The position numbers were made by a program, and so were the translations under genes. The notes beneath the pieces are model-generated. The model was not told the DNA's origin, searched no databases, and was given only the letters and a program-made list of their open reading frames with translations. A stretch of DNA of 64,000 nt from Rhizophagus clarus (taxonomy: Eukaryota; Glomeromycota; Glomeromycetes; Glomerales; Glomeraceae): contig BLAL01000231.1 of assembly GCA_015698045.1 (NCBI GenBank), positions 59,197 to 123,196 on the forward strand, read 5' to 3'. Positions within the stretch are counted from its first letter, which is position 1. Every line of letters starts with the position of its first letter. Positions 26,301 through 38,180 of this stretch are shown here, in pieces.

Positions 26301-27843
26301 TTGATAATTTATCGTTATTAGAAGAAGTATGTTCTTGTGATAATGCAGCTAATAAATTTGATAAACCACCACGTATTGGATTTAAAAGATCTTCCCTTAA
26401 GAGACGGAATTGCGTATCAAGTAATCTAGCAGGTCCATCAGGTAAAAAATGTAACGAATAACGAAGTGAAGAAGGTAAAAAAGGTGGACGTTCACATAAT
26501 ATTTCTTCTTTTGTAGGAATAATAGAAATTTTTGAAATTTCTGCAAAATCATTATTATGCCTTTTACCATATTTTGATAATTTACCAGGTGGATCATAAG
26601 TTTTTTCAGCATCAACCCTTCTAGCTAATTCTTTGTAATATAATTGATCTAAATTTGCATTCAAATTTTTAGCTCCAGGATTTTGATCAAAAATTAAATT
26701 ATTACGTCCATTATTTAACATCTTATCCATGGTTTTCATCTCTTTATCTAGGATCATGAAAAAGAATTTTCTGGTCTCTAAATTATTAGTTAATGGATCT
26801 CTCGAAGAAAATTGTTGTTGTTCAATTGATTGTTGATACATAGTCTTTAATCGATATAAATCATTAGCAATTTTATGCATTGTTTCATTAACAGATGAAT
26901 TACAGATACGACGTAATAATTCTCTGAGAAGTCGAACAATTATCAAGAAAAATATTCCTAAACTATTTAATAGACCATATTAATAAGTATAAGAGGTATT
27001 TTACATCATACGAATCAAAAAAAAAAATAGTAATAATAATAATAGTTTAATAACTTACGATGACGGAATAAATGAATATGGTTCATGTGACAATAATTTA
27101 TCATCGCTAACACGAGAATCACAAACGCTATTACGTTGGACTAACGTTTCCAACAACTTTATTACCTTATTATAGAGAAACGAGTCCTATTTTATTTTTA
27201 CAAAAAAAAAAAAAAAAATATTACTAATTAAATGAGGAAATAGTATAACGTCATTGATTATACTTACAAGCTTTTCGTAAATGGCTGTAAAGATTGCAAG
27301 AACATATTTTTCCAAAACACATTCAGTGATAGCCGTTCTAGTAAATAAACCCAATAAAGGTAACACGACATGCTGAAAAGATAGCACACCACCATCAAGG
27401 CCCGCATCACATGACATTGAAGGAAAATTCATAATTTCTCTTAATTTCTTGACGCCATTATCAGGATTGCCTAATTCAGTAACTATCTCCTCTACTTCAT
27501 AACCCGTTCTATAATCTGATGCTACTAATGCCGAACTGATAAACATTTTAATATCTTTTTGATTCAAAGGTTTGTTCTTTGCCAATATTCTTTTCCAAAT
27601 AGTTTTAATTGGTTCACCATCAGTAATAAAAACTAATCGATCACTGCCATTATAAGTTAATTCAGAAGAACTAAAATTCATAATAGCGGTTTCTTGTTGT
27701 GAATTCCTTATTTCAGAAACACTAAGTCTTGGTGCTGGTAGTGATACTTGATCATTGTTGCGGTTTTGTCTTCTATTTCTTCTGCTACCGCTACCGCTAC
27801 TATTTCTAGCATTTTGAAAATTTTTTCCCTTTTTTTTAGCCAT
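20357..27843 (-). CDS. NFX1-type zinc finger helicase (ZNFX1 / Hrr1-like)
   Basis: Eleven exons: 27843-27268, 27186-27059, 26962-25422, 25342-25295, 25213-25077, 24977-22808, 22720-22192, 22116-21471, 21388-20634, 20546-20515 and 20431-20357. Together they encode about 2211 aa. Motifs in order: Walker A GPPGTGKT (~765), TNHALDQFLE, Walker-B-like CEEAGEVLEA (~1075), GDHNQLRP, RRMRREVSDLIRHTLYPEL, NFQGEEANIIIVSLVRN (~1315), LSRARKGMYLIGN, then a run of NFX1-type C/H fingers (CGHKCKQRCH, CNHQCQKRCF, CGHNCAGVC) to ~1780. The end is an RZ-type finger, GHLYECPNGHPYII...CPDC, spread over the last two tiny exons. This is the ZNFX1 architecture: an SF1 UPF1-like RNA helicase tied to small-RNA silencing in C. 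elegans (ZNFX-1) and S. pombe (Hrr1). One extra base in an A5/T5 run at 24960-24964 breaks the frame (DENITK); removing it makes every exon phase fit, so it is a sequencing error or a recent mutation. Confidence 0.88.
24960..24964 (-). other. Homopolymer frameshift in the helicase exon
   Basis: On the minus strand GATGAAAAATATAACG has five As where four restore DENIT and join HLLDENITKIVRLGSRSKS in frame with upstream ALDQFLE. The indel sits between Walker A and the rest of the helicase core and would truncate the protein at ~820 aa if real. Confidence 0.7.
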
Positions 27844-30800
27844 GATTAATGATTGAAAAACTCAGATTTACTTTATTTATTTATTTTTTATTTTTTTTTT
27901 TTAAAAAAAAAAACTAAAAAAAAAGAGAAACAATTGAAAAAAGGATTTGATTTCTTTATCTATATAAATAATTGGAACAATACTAATAGCGCAATAATGT
28001 TTTAATATTATGTTGATGCGAAAAAAAAGTTGAATTGACTCGCACATCATCTAAAAAAAAAAAAATTTTCGCATATTATCAGGCTGAGATGCATTGTAAA
28101 TAGTACTAAAATAAGATATGGTGTTACGACTAACATCTCCAATTTGAAAATTAAACTTTAGGGAGATTTACTTTAATTTATACAATAAACGAACGATTTT
28201 TTTAAAAAAAAGGCAAAGTCCCAAAAATTCAAGAAAAAAAAAAAAAGATATACATGCACGATCATGCGTTTATAATAGAATAAGATAAAGAATAATATAT
28301 AGTATATCATTTATTTTCTATCTTATAGTAATTTAACTCGAAAAAAAATTTTTTTCGGAAAAATTCGGAAAGTCGGATATTTCTTGCATAAATATAGGGT
28401 TAACCGACATGTTAAAACATGTTAAAACATGTTAAAACAAAAAGAAAATGAAAATTTTATTTCCTCAAATTATTATTATTCTATATATGGTACGAAATTA
28501 CAAAATAATTGAAATTGTATCTTTCTATCTTGTAAAAAAAAGGCTTTAATTTGTATTATAACATATTATTATGATATACCATTGGGATCTTAATAATATT
28601 GTCTGCAACTTTGGCAGATCAAAAATAAAAAAAAACAAGATTTTACCAAATCGGATAGGAGTCAAATGTGGGGCGTAAAATGATCTACGAAATCAAATGT
28701 GTTTTCAAGTGAATTAATAAATGTGCGTGTGAAATTTAAAAAAAAAAAAGGCTGGTAGCACTATTTGGTGAATATTCACTATTCATTGTACTATCGCGCA
28801 CATCATATTATGGACCGGATATCATCAACATCTTGATTGCTTGAAGTATGATTTTGATCAAAGATTTTCTTCAATATCTACATTTTAATTAAACTATTAT
28901 CCCCCTTGTCGATTTATTACAGTATAATTAAAAATTAAGAGTATCAATTAGATTTTGGAACTTTTTTAGTAATGTTTCTACCGTCAAAATTTCTATATTT
29001 CATTTTTTTTTTTATTAGTTTTCTCCTAAGTCACGGACTGTTTTTTTACCGTGACTTGATTTTGTGGCACAGTAAATTTTCTTAATAATAATAAATTAAA
29101 TAAAAAATAATAATTACTTAACGTCCTATTTTAAGAGCAACTTTGTTGTGAACATTGAAATCGCAAATTTGAAAGTATGTTTTTCTTTATTGTAAACATC
29201 ATTAACTCTTCTACATTTTTTTTTAAAAAATACTTAAAATCAGAAGTTTGAAAAGGTGAGTATTTTTCATTTAAACCTTCAATGAATTTGCATGAATTTT
29301 AGAGTGACAAGTCACACTTTTTGATTTATATTTAATTCGCTTTAAAAAAATGCTGCATAATTGACTTCTTGTTTAACAGTTTTCTTATGAGTTGAAATTT
29401 CACTTTCAAATTTTAATGGCATGACCACCGCTTCTAATTCATATTCGTTAAGTGACGGCAAAGATTTAAATTTCTTTTTAATGCTGGGTTTACTGTCATT
29501 CTTCTTTTCTTTTTGTACCTCGCCAATGTTTATTGAGATGTGTGACAAGAATAGTTCTTCTTATGCGTATTAGAAAATCAAAAGATTATATAAATATTTC
29601 ACCTGTTTCATGGTTATTGTTGATTTATTTACTATATTTACTACTGACAGTTGTGTTGGAAAAATCAAGATATGCGGAGTCGGAAAGTTATTTATAACCG
29701 TTAAATTAAAAATGATTGTTTATATAATAGGCATGTGAATTTACCAATTTAGTGGTATTGTTTCTTGATTTCGTGTAACGCGTGGCCTATAACGGCCAAA
29801 ATTTGTAAGTCCGGTAGTGGTAGTCATGTATATCGGAATTTGTATTATAATTGAGGAATTTATACAATACAAACAATTTATAATATAATAAAATTTTAAT
29901 TGGCGTTTTGTTTATCATACGATAAAAACGCGTAAATTGATAACAATATTTATAGAGTAAGAGTATCCGAAAAAATATATATAAACGCTTTTAATCCTTT
30001 TTTTTTTTTTAATTCTCTTACTCTTCTTTTATTGAACGTCGACTGGCTTCGCAAAACCATATTCGCTATCGCTCGTCAACAATATTAGCAAAACATGATA
30101 AAAGAAAAAAAATCACTAACAAAAATAATCTATAGGACTTCAATAAAAAGGAAAACCCTCCGTTTTATGCCAAGCTAACCTCATTAGTCTCCATACCTAT
30201 CCCTTTTATAAAACTTCGTTCGTCTTCTCTTTCGTCTCTTCTATCAGTGATTTACTGAAACCTTTTGTTAAGTCTCTCAAACTCTGCCTTCTCCATAATT
30301 CTTTTTTGACTTCTGTGTCTTAACCTCCCTAATCTCTAGCGATATTGGCCTATGAAATCGGATACATCTTATTTTTAAGTACTGTTAATATACCTTTTTT
30401 CACTTGATATTCATCTTCATTAGAAGCGGCGCCCTTATCCGTTTTTAATACCACGCTAATAATCATCTCCTCTCTTACTTCTTTCACGATTTTAATCGCT
30501 TCGAGATACATTCACTTCCCGCAACTCTTGGCTTATTTACAATTTATATGACCTCGCTCTGAAAAATTTGGTTTGACGGCTTTGTGTAATGTTCTCGTCT
30601 CTGTTATTAGATGTAGTAGCCTTGCTCGTCATTAACGTGTTTTTTCCATCGTACGTACCATCGACAAGCATGTCAACACGTAGAAAGCAACCTTTTTGAA
30701 CTCTTCTTCAAAGTTATCGACACTCTCATCGTATAATACTGAACTGCTTCTTTATATTCACCACCAATACCTCTTCTATCATCTTCAACTTTCTTACTAT

Positions 30801-30960
30801 ATCATCATTGGTATATCGCAAAAAAAATAAAGACATGTTTCATCTCTCGGCTGATCATCCTCAACCAATAGCAGAACTTTCAGGATCGACTTATCCTTTT
30901 TCTATCACTTTAATCCTTTCTTTATGAATATTATTTTTTTTTTTTTTTTCTTTTTTTTTT
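27844..30960. other. Long AT-rich intergenic region upstream of the helicase gene
   Basis: The first ~150 bp are the helicase 5' flank. Noted: three tandem CATGTTAAAA units at 28413-28440, and a short AGTCACGG/CCGTGACT inverted repeat at 29031-29056, echoed by AGTCACGGTA copies near 55.25 kb. A pyrimidine-rich stretch at 30180-30900 has a minus strand that looks like heavily decayed coding sequence but gives no recognisable product. A 68-codon minus frame at 29342-29548 lacks an ATG and is unsupported. Confidence 0.4.
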
Positions 30961-31140
30961 TAAAAAAATTTTGAATAAGCAATTTAATCATAACAAAATT
31001 CGAGTGAAAAACAAAATACACAAACAAAATGTTTATAGCAACTATAGACCGTCTTTGAATAAGAGGAAAATAAAAGAAGTATCATCAGTTGAAATTGCGG
31101 ATTTAAAAAAAAATGGTAAAGGTATGTTTATTTTTATTTT

Positions 31141-31292
31141 GCAAAGTTGGGTAACTCCTAGTTGGGTTTTCCTGGTTTAGGAGAATTACTGTGTTCGACA
31201 GCTTGGTACCCACTCCAAGTCCTCAGCCCAGGCATCCAACTTTGTAGTTGATAAATATCTGTTGATTCTGAAGGAGGAATCAGCTAGGCATC
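31141..31292 (+). ncRNA. Structured intronic RNA candidate, copy 1
   Basis: A 152-nt core inside the GT-AG module. Potential stems: GCAAAGTTGG with CCAACTTTGT closing a multibranch; CTCCTA with TAGGAG; CTGT-GTTCG-ACAG; CTTGG with CCAAG; then TGATTC with GAATCA. A T7 run follows. No match to U1-U6, U3, 5S, tRNA, SRP or RNase P is recognised. It lacks clear C/D or H/ACA boxes, so the class is open. Confidence 0.55.
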
Positions 31293-31475
31293 TTTTTTTA
31301 TCACTAAATGAAAGTTAATATATTGCTAACACCACTTCTTTAATAGGTAATGGCAAACATTATTTGCAAAATCTATTAATTGGAAGAACTTAATGTCTAT
31401 AGATTGATTGATTCCAAAGAAGCAAACTATTAGATTTATGGATTTAAAAATAATAAGGTGTGTTTTTTTTATTTT

Positions 31476-31627
31476 GCAAAGTTGGGTAACTCCTAGTTGG
31501 GTTTTCCTGGTTTAGGAGAATTACTGTGTTCGACAGCTTGGTACCCACTCCAAGTCCTCAGCCCAGGCATCCAACTTTGTAGTTGATAAATATCTGTTGA
31601 TTCTGAAGGAGGAATCAGCTAGGCATC
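31476..31627 (+). ncRNA. Structured intronic RNA candidate, copy 2
   Basis: Core identical by eye to copy 1 over 152 nt; only the T-run length after the donor differs. Lies in module 31458-31681. Confidence 0.55.
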
Positions 31628-31907
31628 TTTTTTTATCACTAAATGAAAGTTAATATATTGCTAACACCACTTCTTTAATAGGTAATGGCAAAATATTACT
31701 TGGAAAATTATGATTCAAAAGTATAATAAATGGTAAGTAATTGTATTTTATCAAATTTATTTTAATCAAAATTATTTAACTTAAAGAAATAACAAAAATT
31801 CAATCTAATAAATTTTTAACTTATAATTTATAGATTGATTAATTTCAAAAAGCAACTATTAGATTTTGTGAATTTAAAAATAATAAAGGTGTGTTTATTT
31901 TTATTTT

Positions 31908-32059
31908 GCAAAGTTGGGTAACTCCTAGTTGGGTTTTCCTGGTTTAGGAGAATTACTGTGTTCGACAGCTTGGTACCCACTCCAAGTCCTCAGCCCAGGC
32001 ATCCAACTTTGTAGTTGATAAATATCTGTTGATTCTGAAGGAGGAATCAGCTAGGCATC
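31908..32059 (+). ncRNA. Structured intronic RNA candidate, copy 3
   Basis: Core identical by eye to copies 1 and 2. Lies in module 31889-32113. Confidence 0.55.
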
Positions 32060-32241
32060 TTTTTTTATCACTAAATGAAAGTTAATATATTGCTAACACC
32101 ACTTCTTTAATAGGTAATGGCAAACATTATTTGCAAAATCTATTAATTGGAAGAACTTAATGTTTATAGATCGATTGATTCAAGAAGCAACTATTGTATT
32201 TATGGATTTAAAATAATAATGGTATGTTTTTTTTTTATTTT

Positions 32242-32393
32242 GCAAAGTTGGGTAACTCCTAGTTGGGTTTTCCTGGTTTAGGAGAATTACTGTGTTCGAC
32301 AGCTTGGTACCCACTCCAAGTCCTCAGCCCAGGCATCCAACTTTGTAGTTGATAAATATCTGTTGATTCTGAAGGAGGAATCAGCTAGGCACC
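32242..32393 (+). ncRNA. Structured intronic RNA candidate, copy 4
   Basis: Core identical except GGCACC for GGCATC at its end. The flanking module 32222-32448 shows a few further changes (ATACATTGCTAACATCAC). Confidence 0.55.
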
Positions 32394-32448
32394 TTTTTTT
32401 ATCACTAAATGAAAGTTAATACATTGCTAACATCACTTTTTTTAATAG

Positions 32449-33234
32449 GTAAATACAACATTTAAACAGAAATTTGAATTCATATTAAAGGTGCATGATT
32501 AAAATATATTAAAAAGTTACGACTTATGACTTTAATTTATTTTATTATTCAACAGAACGAGTCGTAGTAAGGATGTTACATTTTTAGAATTATTTAGTAG
32601 AAAGATAATTAGTTTACGTAAGACTTTCTTTTCCAATTTTTTTTTAATTAAATCATCATTTATGAGTTACTATTACATTTTTTCCCTGAATTTACAACTT
32701 TATAAAATATGCATGATACAATTAGTGATAGCATAAAATAATAAATACACAGTATATGTATAAATTGTATACACAAGTATTAATACCGAATTTTAACTTA
32801 ATTGACAACCTTATATATATTTTTTTTATTAAAAACGTATAGCTAGCTATTCTACGTTAAAATTTACTTATTTTATATTTTATACTATACTAAGAAAATA
32901 ATTTCTAGCATAATTTTTTTAAAAAATAAACAATTTAATTTTAATGAATATAAAAGAAAGAGAAATTTGTTATTTTCATTTTCATTAGCTAGTACAAAAA
33001 TATAGTTTACATAATGGAAAAAATTTTTAATAAAAAGATGAACCAAAATTTTTAATTTTTTTTGTTCATTTAATTAAATGTTTGTTATAAAGAAAAGGAA
33101 AACCATTTAATATAAATTCATGGTTTGCGCAAATTTATTATTAAAACTTCAAAACTAGAAAAATAATAAATCAATTATTATTATTATTATTTTGAAAAAG
33201 AGTATAAACAATATTATTCATTCCTTCATTCCGA
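32449..33234. other. AT-rich intergenic
   Basis: No gene or repeat recognised. Confidence 0.4.
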
Positions 33235-33300
33235 AAATTAATTTGTCGTGAAGGACGCAACCTAAAACCCATTGCTGAAAGAAATTGTACAGTTCTAAAT
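33235..33300 (+). pseudogene. KH-domain fragment
   Basis: One frame reads KLICREGRNLKPIAERN, clearly related to KLIGREGCNLRTIASGTG of the gene at 34104 and KLVSREGCNLIPIVEKTG at 37624. The first Gly of the GXXG loop is lost (CREG), and no start or continuation is found. Confidence 0.6.
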
Positions 33301-34103
33301 CGGAATTATATCAATGTGAGGTACTTTCCAATTTAATGATAAAATTAATGAAAGGAAAGTGGTTTCATAAGATATTTAATAATTTAAGAGATTTATAAAT
33401 AAAATCATTGTAATAAATTGAACGTGTAATAATTAATATGAACGGACGATATTTAAATAATTTTTAACGCAGTACGATGTGAGAAGATCATTATCACGTA
33501 ATCACACGGATATTTTTAGTAACAAAATCAAAATCAACAAATGAGATCCGATGATCCGGACAAAAGAATCCGACCATTCCTTTTTTATGATAGTCGTTGC
33601 TTTTGTTCACATATCGGTTATCATATTGCAAACAATAACTGCGCAAAAAAGAGAATAATTACCCTTTTTTATAATGACAACATGCTTTTCAAAACTTAAA
33701 AGAGGTTTTGTTTGTTCAATAAGGTAACTTATAAATTATTGATAAAATCATTTTTTTTTTTTTCAATTGTCATTGAAAACCTATCGCTTTTGTTAACAAA
33801 AAAAAAAAAAAAAATGTTATTGAAAAAAAAAAGTGTTATTGAAAAAAAAAAGGAAAAATAATAATAAAAATTTTGTTGGTTCTGTATTGATAAAATGTGC
33901 TTTTGTTTGGAAACTTCTTTTTGACGTATGTATAAGGAAAATTTAGAGTTGATTTCTAAATTATAAATAATCCCCTTCTGAGTTCATATTGTTCAAAAAA
34001 AAAAAAAAAAAAAGAGAGAATAATATAATTTTTTTTCTATTTTTTAATAATATTTTTTTTTAATAATAAGAACCGAAAATCATCTCCGAATACCTTCCCA
34101 AAA
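33301..34103. other. AT-rich intergenic, 5' region of KH gene
   Basis: Poly-A and poly-T runs dominate. No element recognised. Confidence 0.35.
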
Positions 34104-34603
34104 ATGGAAATGCAAAGCTACTTAACCGTTTCGACCACCATTGAATTTAAATCAAATATTGAGATAGGTAAATTAATTGGTCGTGAAGGATGCAACCTAA
34201 GAACCATTGCTAGTGGAACTGGTACATCTATTCATGCGGAAAAAGATGAAAAAAATACAGAGGCAATACAAATTGAAATTAAAGATATAAAAAAAAGTGA
34301 TTCATCTGGCGAGAGGATCAATAAAGCAATATCCAAATTAGTCGAGTTAGAAAAGAAAGTTAGATTTTCAAATAATGATAATCATCAACACTTACCACCA
34401 CCAAGAAATCAGAGATATGATGATTCGAAGGATAGAAGAAAAAATTTTAAACAAGAAACTTCGTATAATGCACGACAAGTAAGAAATAAATTTTGTTAAC
34501 CATCCTACATTTAATAATTCCTTTTTTTTCTAATACAAAAAATATTTATCATTTCTCGAATAAAATTTAGCCACGAAACAACAGACCCATGCATTACAAT
34601 TAA
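34104..34603 (+). CDS. Small single-KH-domain protein
   Basis: Two exons, 34104-34478 and 34571-34603 (135 aa). The intron has GTAAGA...TTTAG ends and an in-phase join from ARQ to PRNNRPMHYN. One KH domain spans residues ~9-80: IEIGKLIGREGCNLRTIASGTG carries the GXXG loop as GREG, followed by the variable loop and a beta strand (AIQIEIKD). The C-terminal third is basic and polar, rich in Arg, Asn and Asp. KH domains bind single-stranded RNA or DNA; the targets are unknown. Without the intron the frame would end at 34499. Two related KH loci lie nearby. Confidence 0.75.
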
Positions 34604-35139
34604 TACATATCATCTTTTTATATTATCAATTATATATTTCATTTTATATCAATCATATTTTATCAGTTTTATTTTTTTTTTTTTTAATATATATTATGTA
34701 TTTTTTTTTTTTTTTAGATTTTTTATTATATGTACTTTTTTAAAATTTTTATTATTTTTATTATATATTTTTATTATATTATTTCATATATTTTTAGCAT
34801 AAAATTTTATTCAAATACAAAATTAGAAGATTAATAACCTATAGAATTGGACCGTCTCCGACAAATATTTTCGTTTAACATACCTCCCCTTCCCATATCC
34901 TTTTCAATATTCTCATGTAAACGAAATACAATCGATGTAGTGACAATTAATAAAGTACCTTCATTGACACTATATACAGATCATGCTATATAGTTAACAT
35001 ATCAGGTGATCTTCATTTTTAATAGTGATATTGTTTGCGATTGGTTGTTATGCTAATTGTGATATCCTGAAAAGGAAAGAGAAATATATATATTTGGTTA
35101 GCTCTTATGCGCTAAGTATGGGGTTCGTTTTTATATATA

Positions 35140-35235
35140 TTGATATTGATATTGATATTGAGTTGAGTTGAGTTGAATTGAGTTGATATTGATATTGATA
35201 TTGATATTGATATTGATATTGATATTGATATCATA
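35140..35235 (+). repeat. (TTGATA)n / (TTGAG)n microsatellite
   Basis: TTGATA hexamers switch to TTGAG pentamers and back to TTGATA. Confidence 0.85.
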
Positions 35236-35324
35236 CGAACAACGGTTGTTTATATAAAAAAAAAAAAAAATGGAAAATTTTGATCATAACCTGCGGCATG
35301 ATCCAAATTGGCTGATCAAAATCA

Positions 35325-35455
35325 GAGAGCTAACCATATTCAATCATCAAGGAATTATGAACGGCTGGTGAGCTAACCATATTTAATCATCAAGGAATTA
35401 TGAACCGCTGGTCAAAAATCTGAGAGCTAACCATATACTAACATCAAGGAAATAT
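35325..35455 (+). repeat. Three direct repeats of GAGCTAACCATAT-N-ATCAAGGAA
   Basis: Copies at about 35328, 35370 and 35424 share GAGCTAACCATA, then CATCAAGGAA about 12 bases later. Purpose unknown. Confidence 0.6.
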
Positions 35456-35619
35456 TTATTATTCATGTACAGTACATTATTCAGGAGGCTAATTTTTTTT
35501 ATTAATTATATAATAGGAATTGAAGGAAATCAAATACTATATAAAAGTAGCCGAAATTAAACGTTCTTAAATGAATCTGATCAAAATCCATCAAAGCAAG
35601 CTACATCAAAGGAAAATAT

Positions 35620-37065
35620 CAAAAAAAAACATATATATATATCCAAATTTTACTAAAAGAAACATATATATCTGAATTATATTAATATATATATATATAT
35701 ATCCAAATTTTATTAAAAAAAAATATTGTACGAATTTACTTATTGAAAAAAAATTATATTAAAAAAAAACATTATAAGAATTTATTTATCAAAAAAAAAA
35801 TATTAATTAAAAAAAAACATCACACGAATTTATTTATTGAAAAAAAATTATATTAATAAAAAAACATTATACGAATTTACTAAAAAAAACATTATACGAA
35901 TTTACTTATTGAAAAAAAATAATATGCGAATTTAAAAAAAATATATTAAAAAGAAAATTATACGAATTTATTAAAAATAATAATATATATATCCGAATTT
36001 TATTAAATTGATTTATTAAAAAAAAACATTATACGAATTGATTTATTAGAAAAAAAAACATTACCCAAATTTACTTATTGAAAAAAAATTATATTAAAAA
36101 AAAAACATTATAAGAATTTATTTATCAAAAAAAAAAATATTAATTAAAAAAAAAACATCACACGAATTTATTTATTGAAAAAAAATTATATTAATAAAAA
36201 AACATTATACGAATTTACTAAAAAAAACATTATACGAATTTACTTATTGAAAAAAAATAATATGCAAATTTAAAAAAAATATATTAAAAAGAAAATTATA
36301 CGAATTTATTAAAAATAATAATATATATATCCGAATTTTATTAAATTGATTTATTAAAAAAAAACATTATACGAATTGATTTATTAGAAAAAAAAACATT
36401 ACCCAAATTTACTTATTGAAAAAAAATTATATTAAAAAAAAAACATTATACGAATTTATTTATCAAAAAAAAATATTAATTAAAAAAAAAACATTACACG
36501 AATTTATTTATTGAAAAAAAATTATATTATAAAAAAAACATTACCCGAATTTACTTATTAAAAAAAAAATTATATTAAAAAAAACATTATGCAAATTCAT
36601 TAGGAAAAATCATTATACGATTTATTTATCAAAAAAATATTAATTAAAAAAAAATATTACTCGAATTTATTTATCAAAAAAAAATACTAATTAAAAAACA
36701 TTACATGAATTTATTTATTGAAAAAAAAATTATACTAAAAAAATACATTATACGAATTTATTTATCAAAAAAAATGTTAATTAAATAAAAACATTACCCG
36801 AATTTACTTATTGAAAAAAATAATATGCGAATTTATTTATTGAAAAAAAAATTATACTAAAAAAAACATTATACGAATTTATTTATCAAAAAAAATGTTA
36901 ATTAAAAAAAACATTACCCAAATTTATTTATTGAAAAAATTATACATGAATTTATTTATTAAAAAAATATACTAATTTAATTTATTAAAATATATGTATA
37001 TATAAATTTATTTAAAAAAAAACATACACACGAATTTATTAAAAAAAATATGCATACGAATTTAT
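35620..37065 (+). repeat. A/T satellite with higher-order repeat
   Basis: Built from diverged ~30-45 bp units of ACATTATACGAATTTATTTA plus A-runs. A ~334-bp block beginning TTTACTTATTGAAAAAAAA (~35735) recurs almost exactly at ~36069, so the array has higher-order duplication. No gene. Confidence 0.8.
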
Positions 37066-37355
37066 TTAAGATATGTGGACATAGATCGTCTAAATTTGAA
37101 TTTGAATCAATCATATGAAATAAATTTTATTTTATTTAGAAAGAAAAATATTTTAAAAAAAAAATTGTTAAATATTATTTCAAAAAAATTTATAATGATA
37201 ATATTTCTTCTTTTAAGGCCAATTGCAAGATTATTAAATCGAAATGTAAAAAAAAATAATAAATTAAATTATTCATTTATTTCAAACGAACATTAAATCC
37301 AATACTTTTATTTCTGCAAATAAGTGTTAAAATTTATGGTATATATCATACTCTT

Positions 37356-37395
37356 AGTAAGGGCCGGCCTCAGGCCGGCCCTAGGGTATGACTCT
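37356..37395. repeat. GC-rich perfect hairpin GGGCCGGCCT/AGGCCGGCCC
   Basis: Two 10-bp arms with a single C between them in otherwise AT-rich DNA. Partial complementarity extends outward (TCATACTCTTAGTA versus CTAGGGTATGA). It may be the core of a short TIR element or an unusual regulatory hairpin about 240 bp before the KH-CCCH gene. Confidence 0.55.
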
Positions 37396-38180
37396 AGTTG
37401 ATCTTCTAAAAAAATGGTAATTGCGATGATCCTCGATACATTGACACACTTATCACATGATTAATTTCATACTGTAATGCCGGCCGAAAATCACGATCGT
37501 CGGAGGCGTTTGAAGTCATGGGGCGTTACACCCGCTTTCTTTGTTTACGAATAAGAAAAATTTTCTTAATAAAAAAATTTTTCTTTTTTTTTTTTTTAAA
37601 AAAAAACCACACTAATCGCAAAAATGCAAAAATCAAAACAAACAAATAAAAAATTATCTATTCCAATTCCCCAAAATATTGTGATTAGTAAATTAGTTAG
37701 TCGTGAAGGGTGTAACCTAATACCTATCGTCGAAAAAACTGGTACACACATTTACGTTAATTCAAAGGAAAGTCAGCAAAAATTGAAGTTAGGATTAATG
37801 AGAAAAAAGAAATTCCTCTATTTGAAAATAGAATTAATGATGCATTTAATCGATTAACTGATTTGATGAACAAAATATCTAAACAAGGAAATAAAAAAGT
37901 TGATAAAGTTAAAAAAAGTAAAAAAGAAAGAAAAGGAAAAAAAGAAAAAAAGAAAGCTTTAAAAAAAGTAGAGTCCGAAAGATCTTTGAAGGAAGTACAA
38001 CAACTACTTCAAGATTCAAAAAAGTTTGCGAGAATTGTGATTGAAGAGGTTGCGGTGTTCAATGAAGATTTATTAGAGAAATTTTCAAATACCTTCAAAA
38101 GAAAATCAAGAAAACCTTTCAAAAGAAAATCCAACAAAAATGAGTTTAAAATTATGCAAAGTTCCAATGAATTGTGTTTA

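Larger units (their letters stand above)
30971..32448 (+). other. Host transcript unit of four repeated intron-like modules
   Basis: A leader with a weak open frame (30971-31121; Lys/Asn-rich, no ATG at its start) is followed by four GT...AG modules at 31122-31346, 31458-31681, 31889-32113 and 32222-32448. Between them are short exon-like spacers of ~108-207 bp that carry stops and diverge (GTAATGGCAAACATTATTTG..., then GATTGATT...). Donors are GTATGT or GTGTGT. Each module ends in TTGCTAACA(C/T)CAC-T-rich-AATAG, with a clear branch-point-like GCTAAC. The modules are nearly identical and the spacers are not, the pattern of a snoRNA-host-like gene in which the introns are what matters. The third spacer carries a further intron-like insert (GTAAGT...TATAG) at about 31731-31834. 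Confidence 0.6.

Noticed and set aside
29342-29548. 68-codon minus frame as a small gene
   Set aside because: No ATG at its start, no supporting splice structure or domain.
31141-31292. Intronic core as tRNA-like or Pol III SINE because of GTTCGA and T7
   Set aside because: Only GTTCGA of a B box is present, and no convincing A box. Kept as a structured RNA of unknown class.
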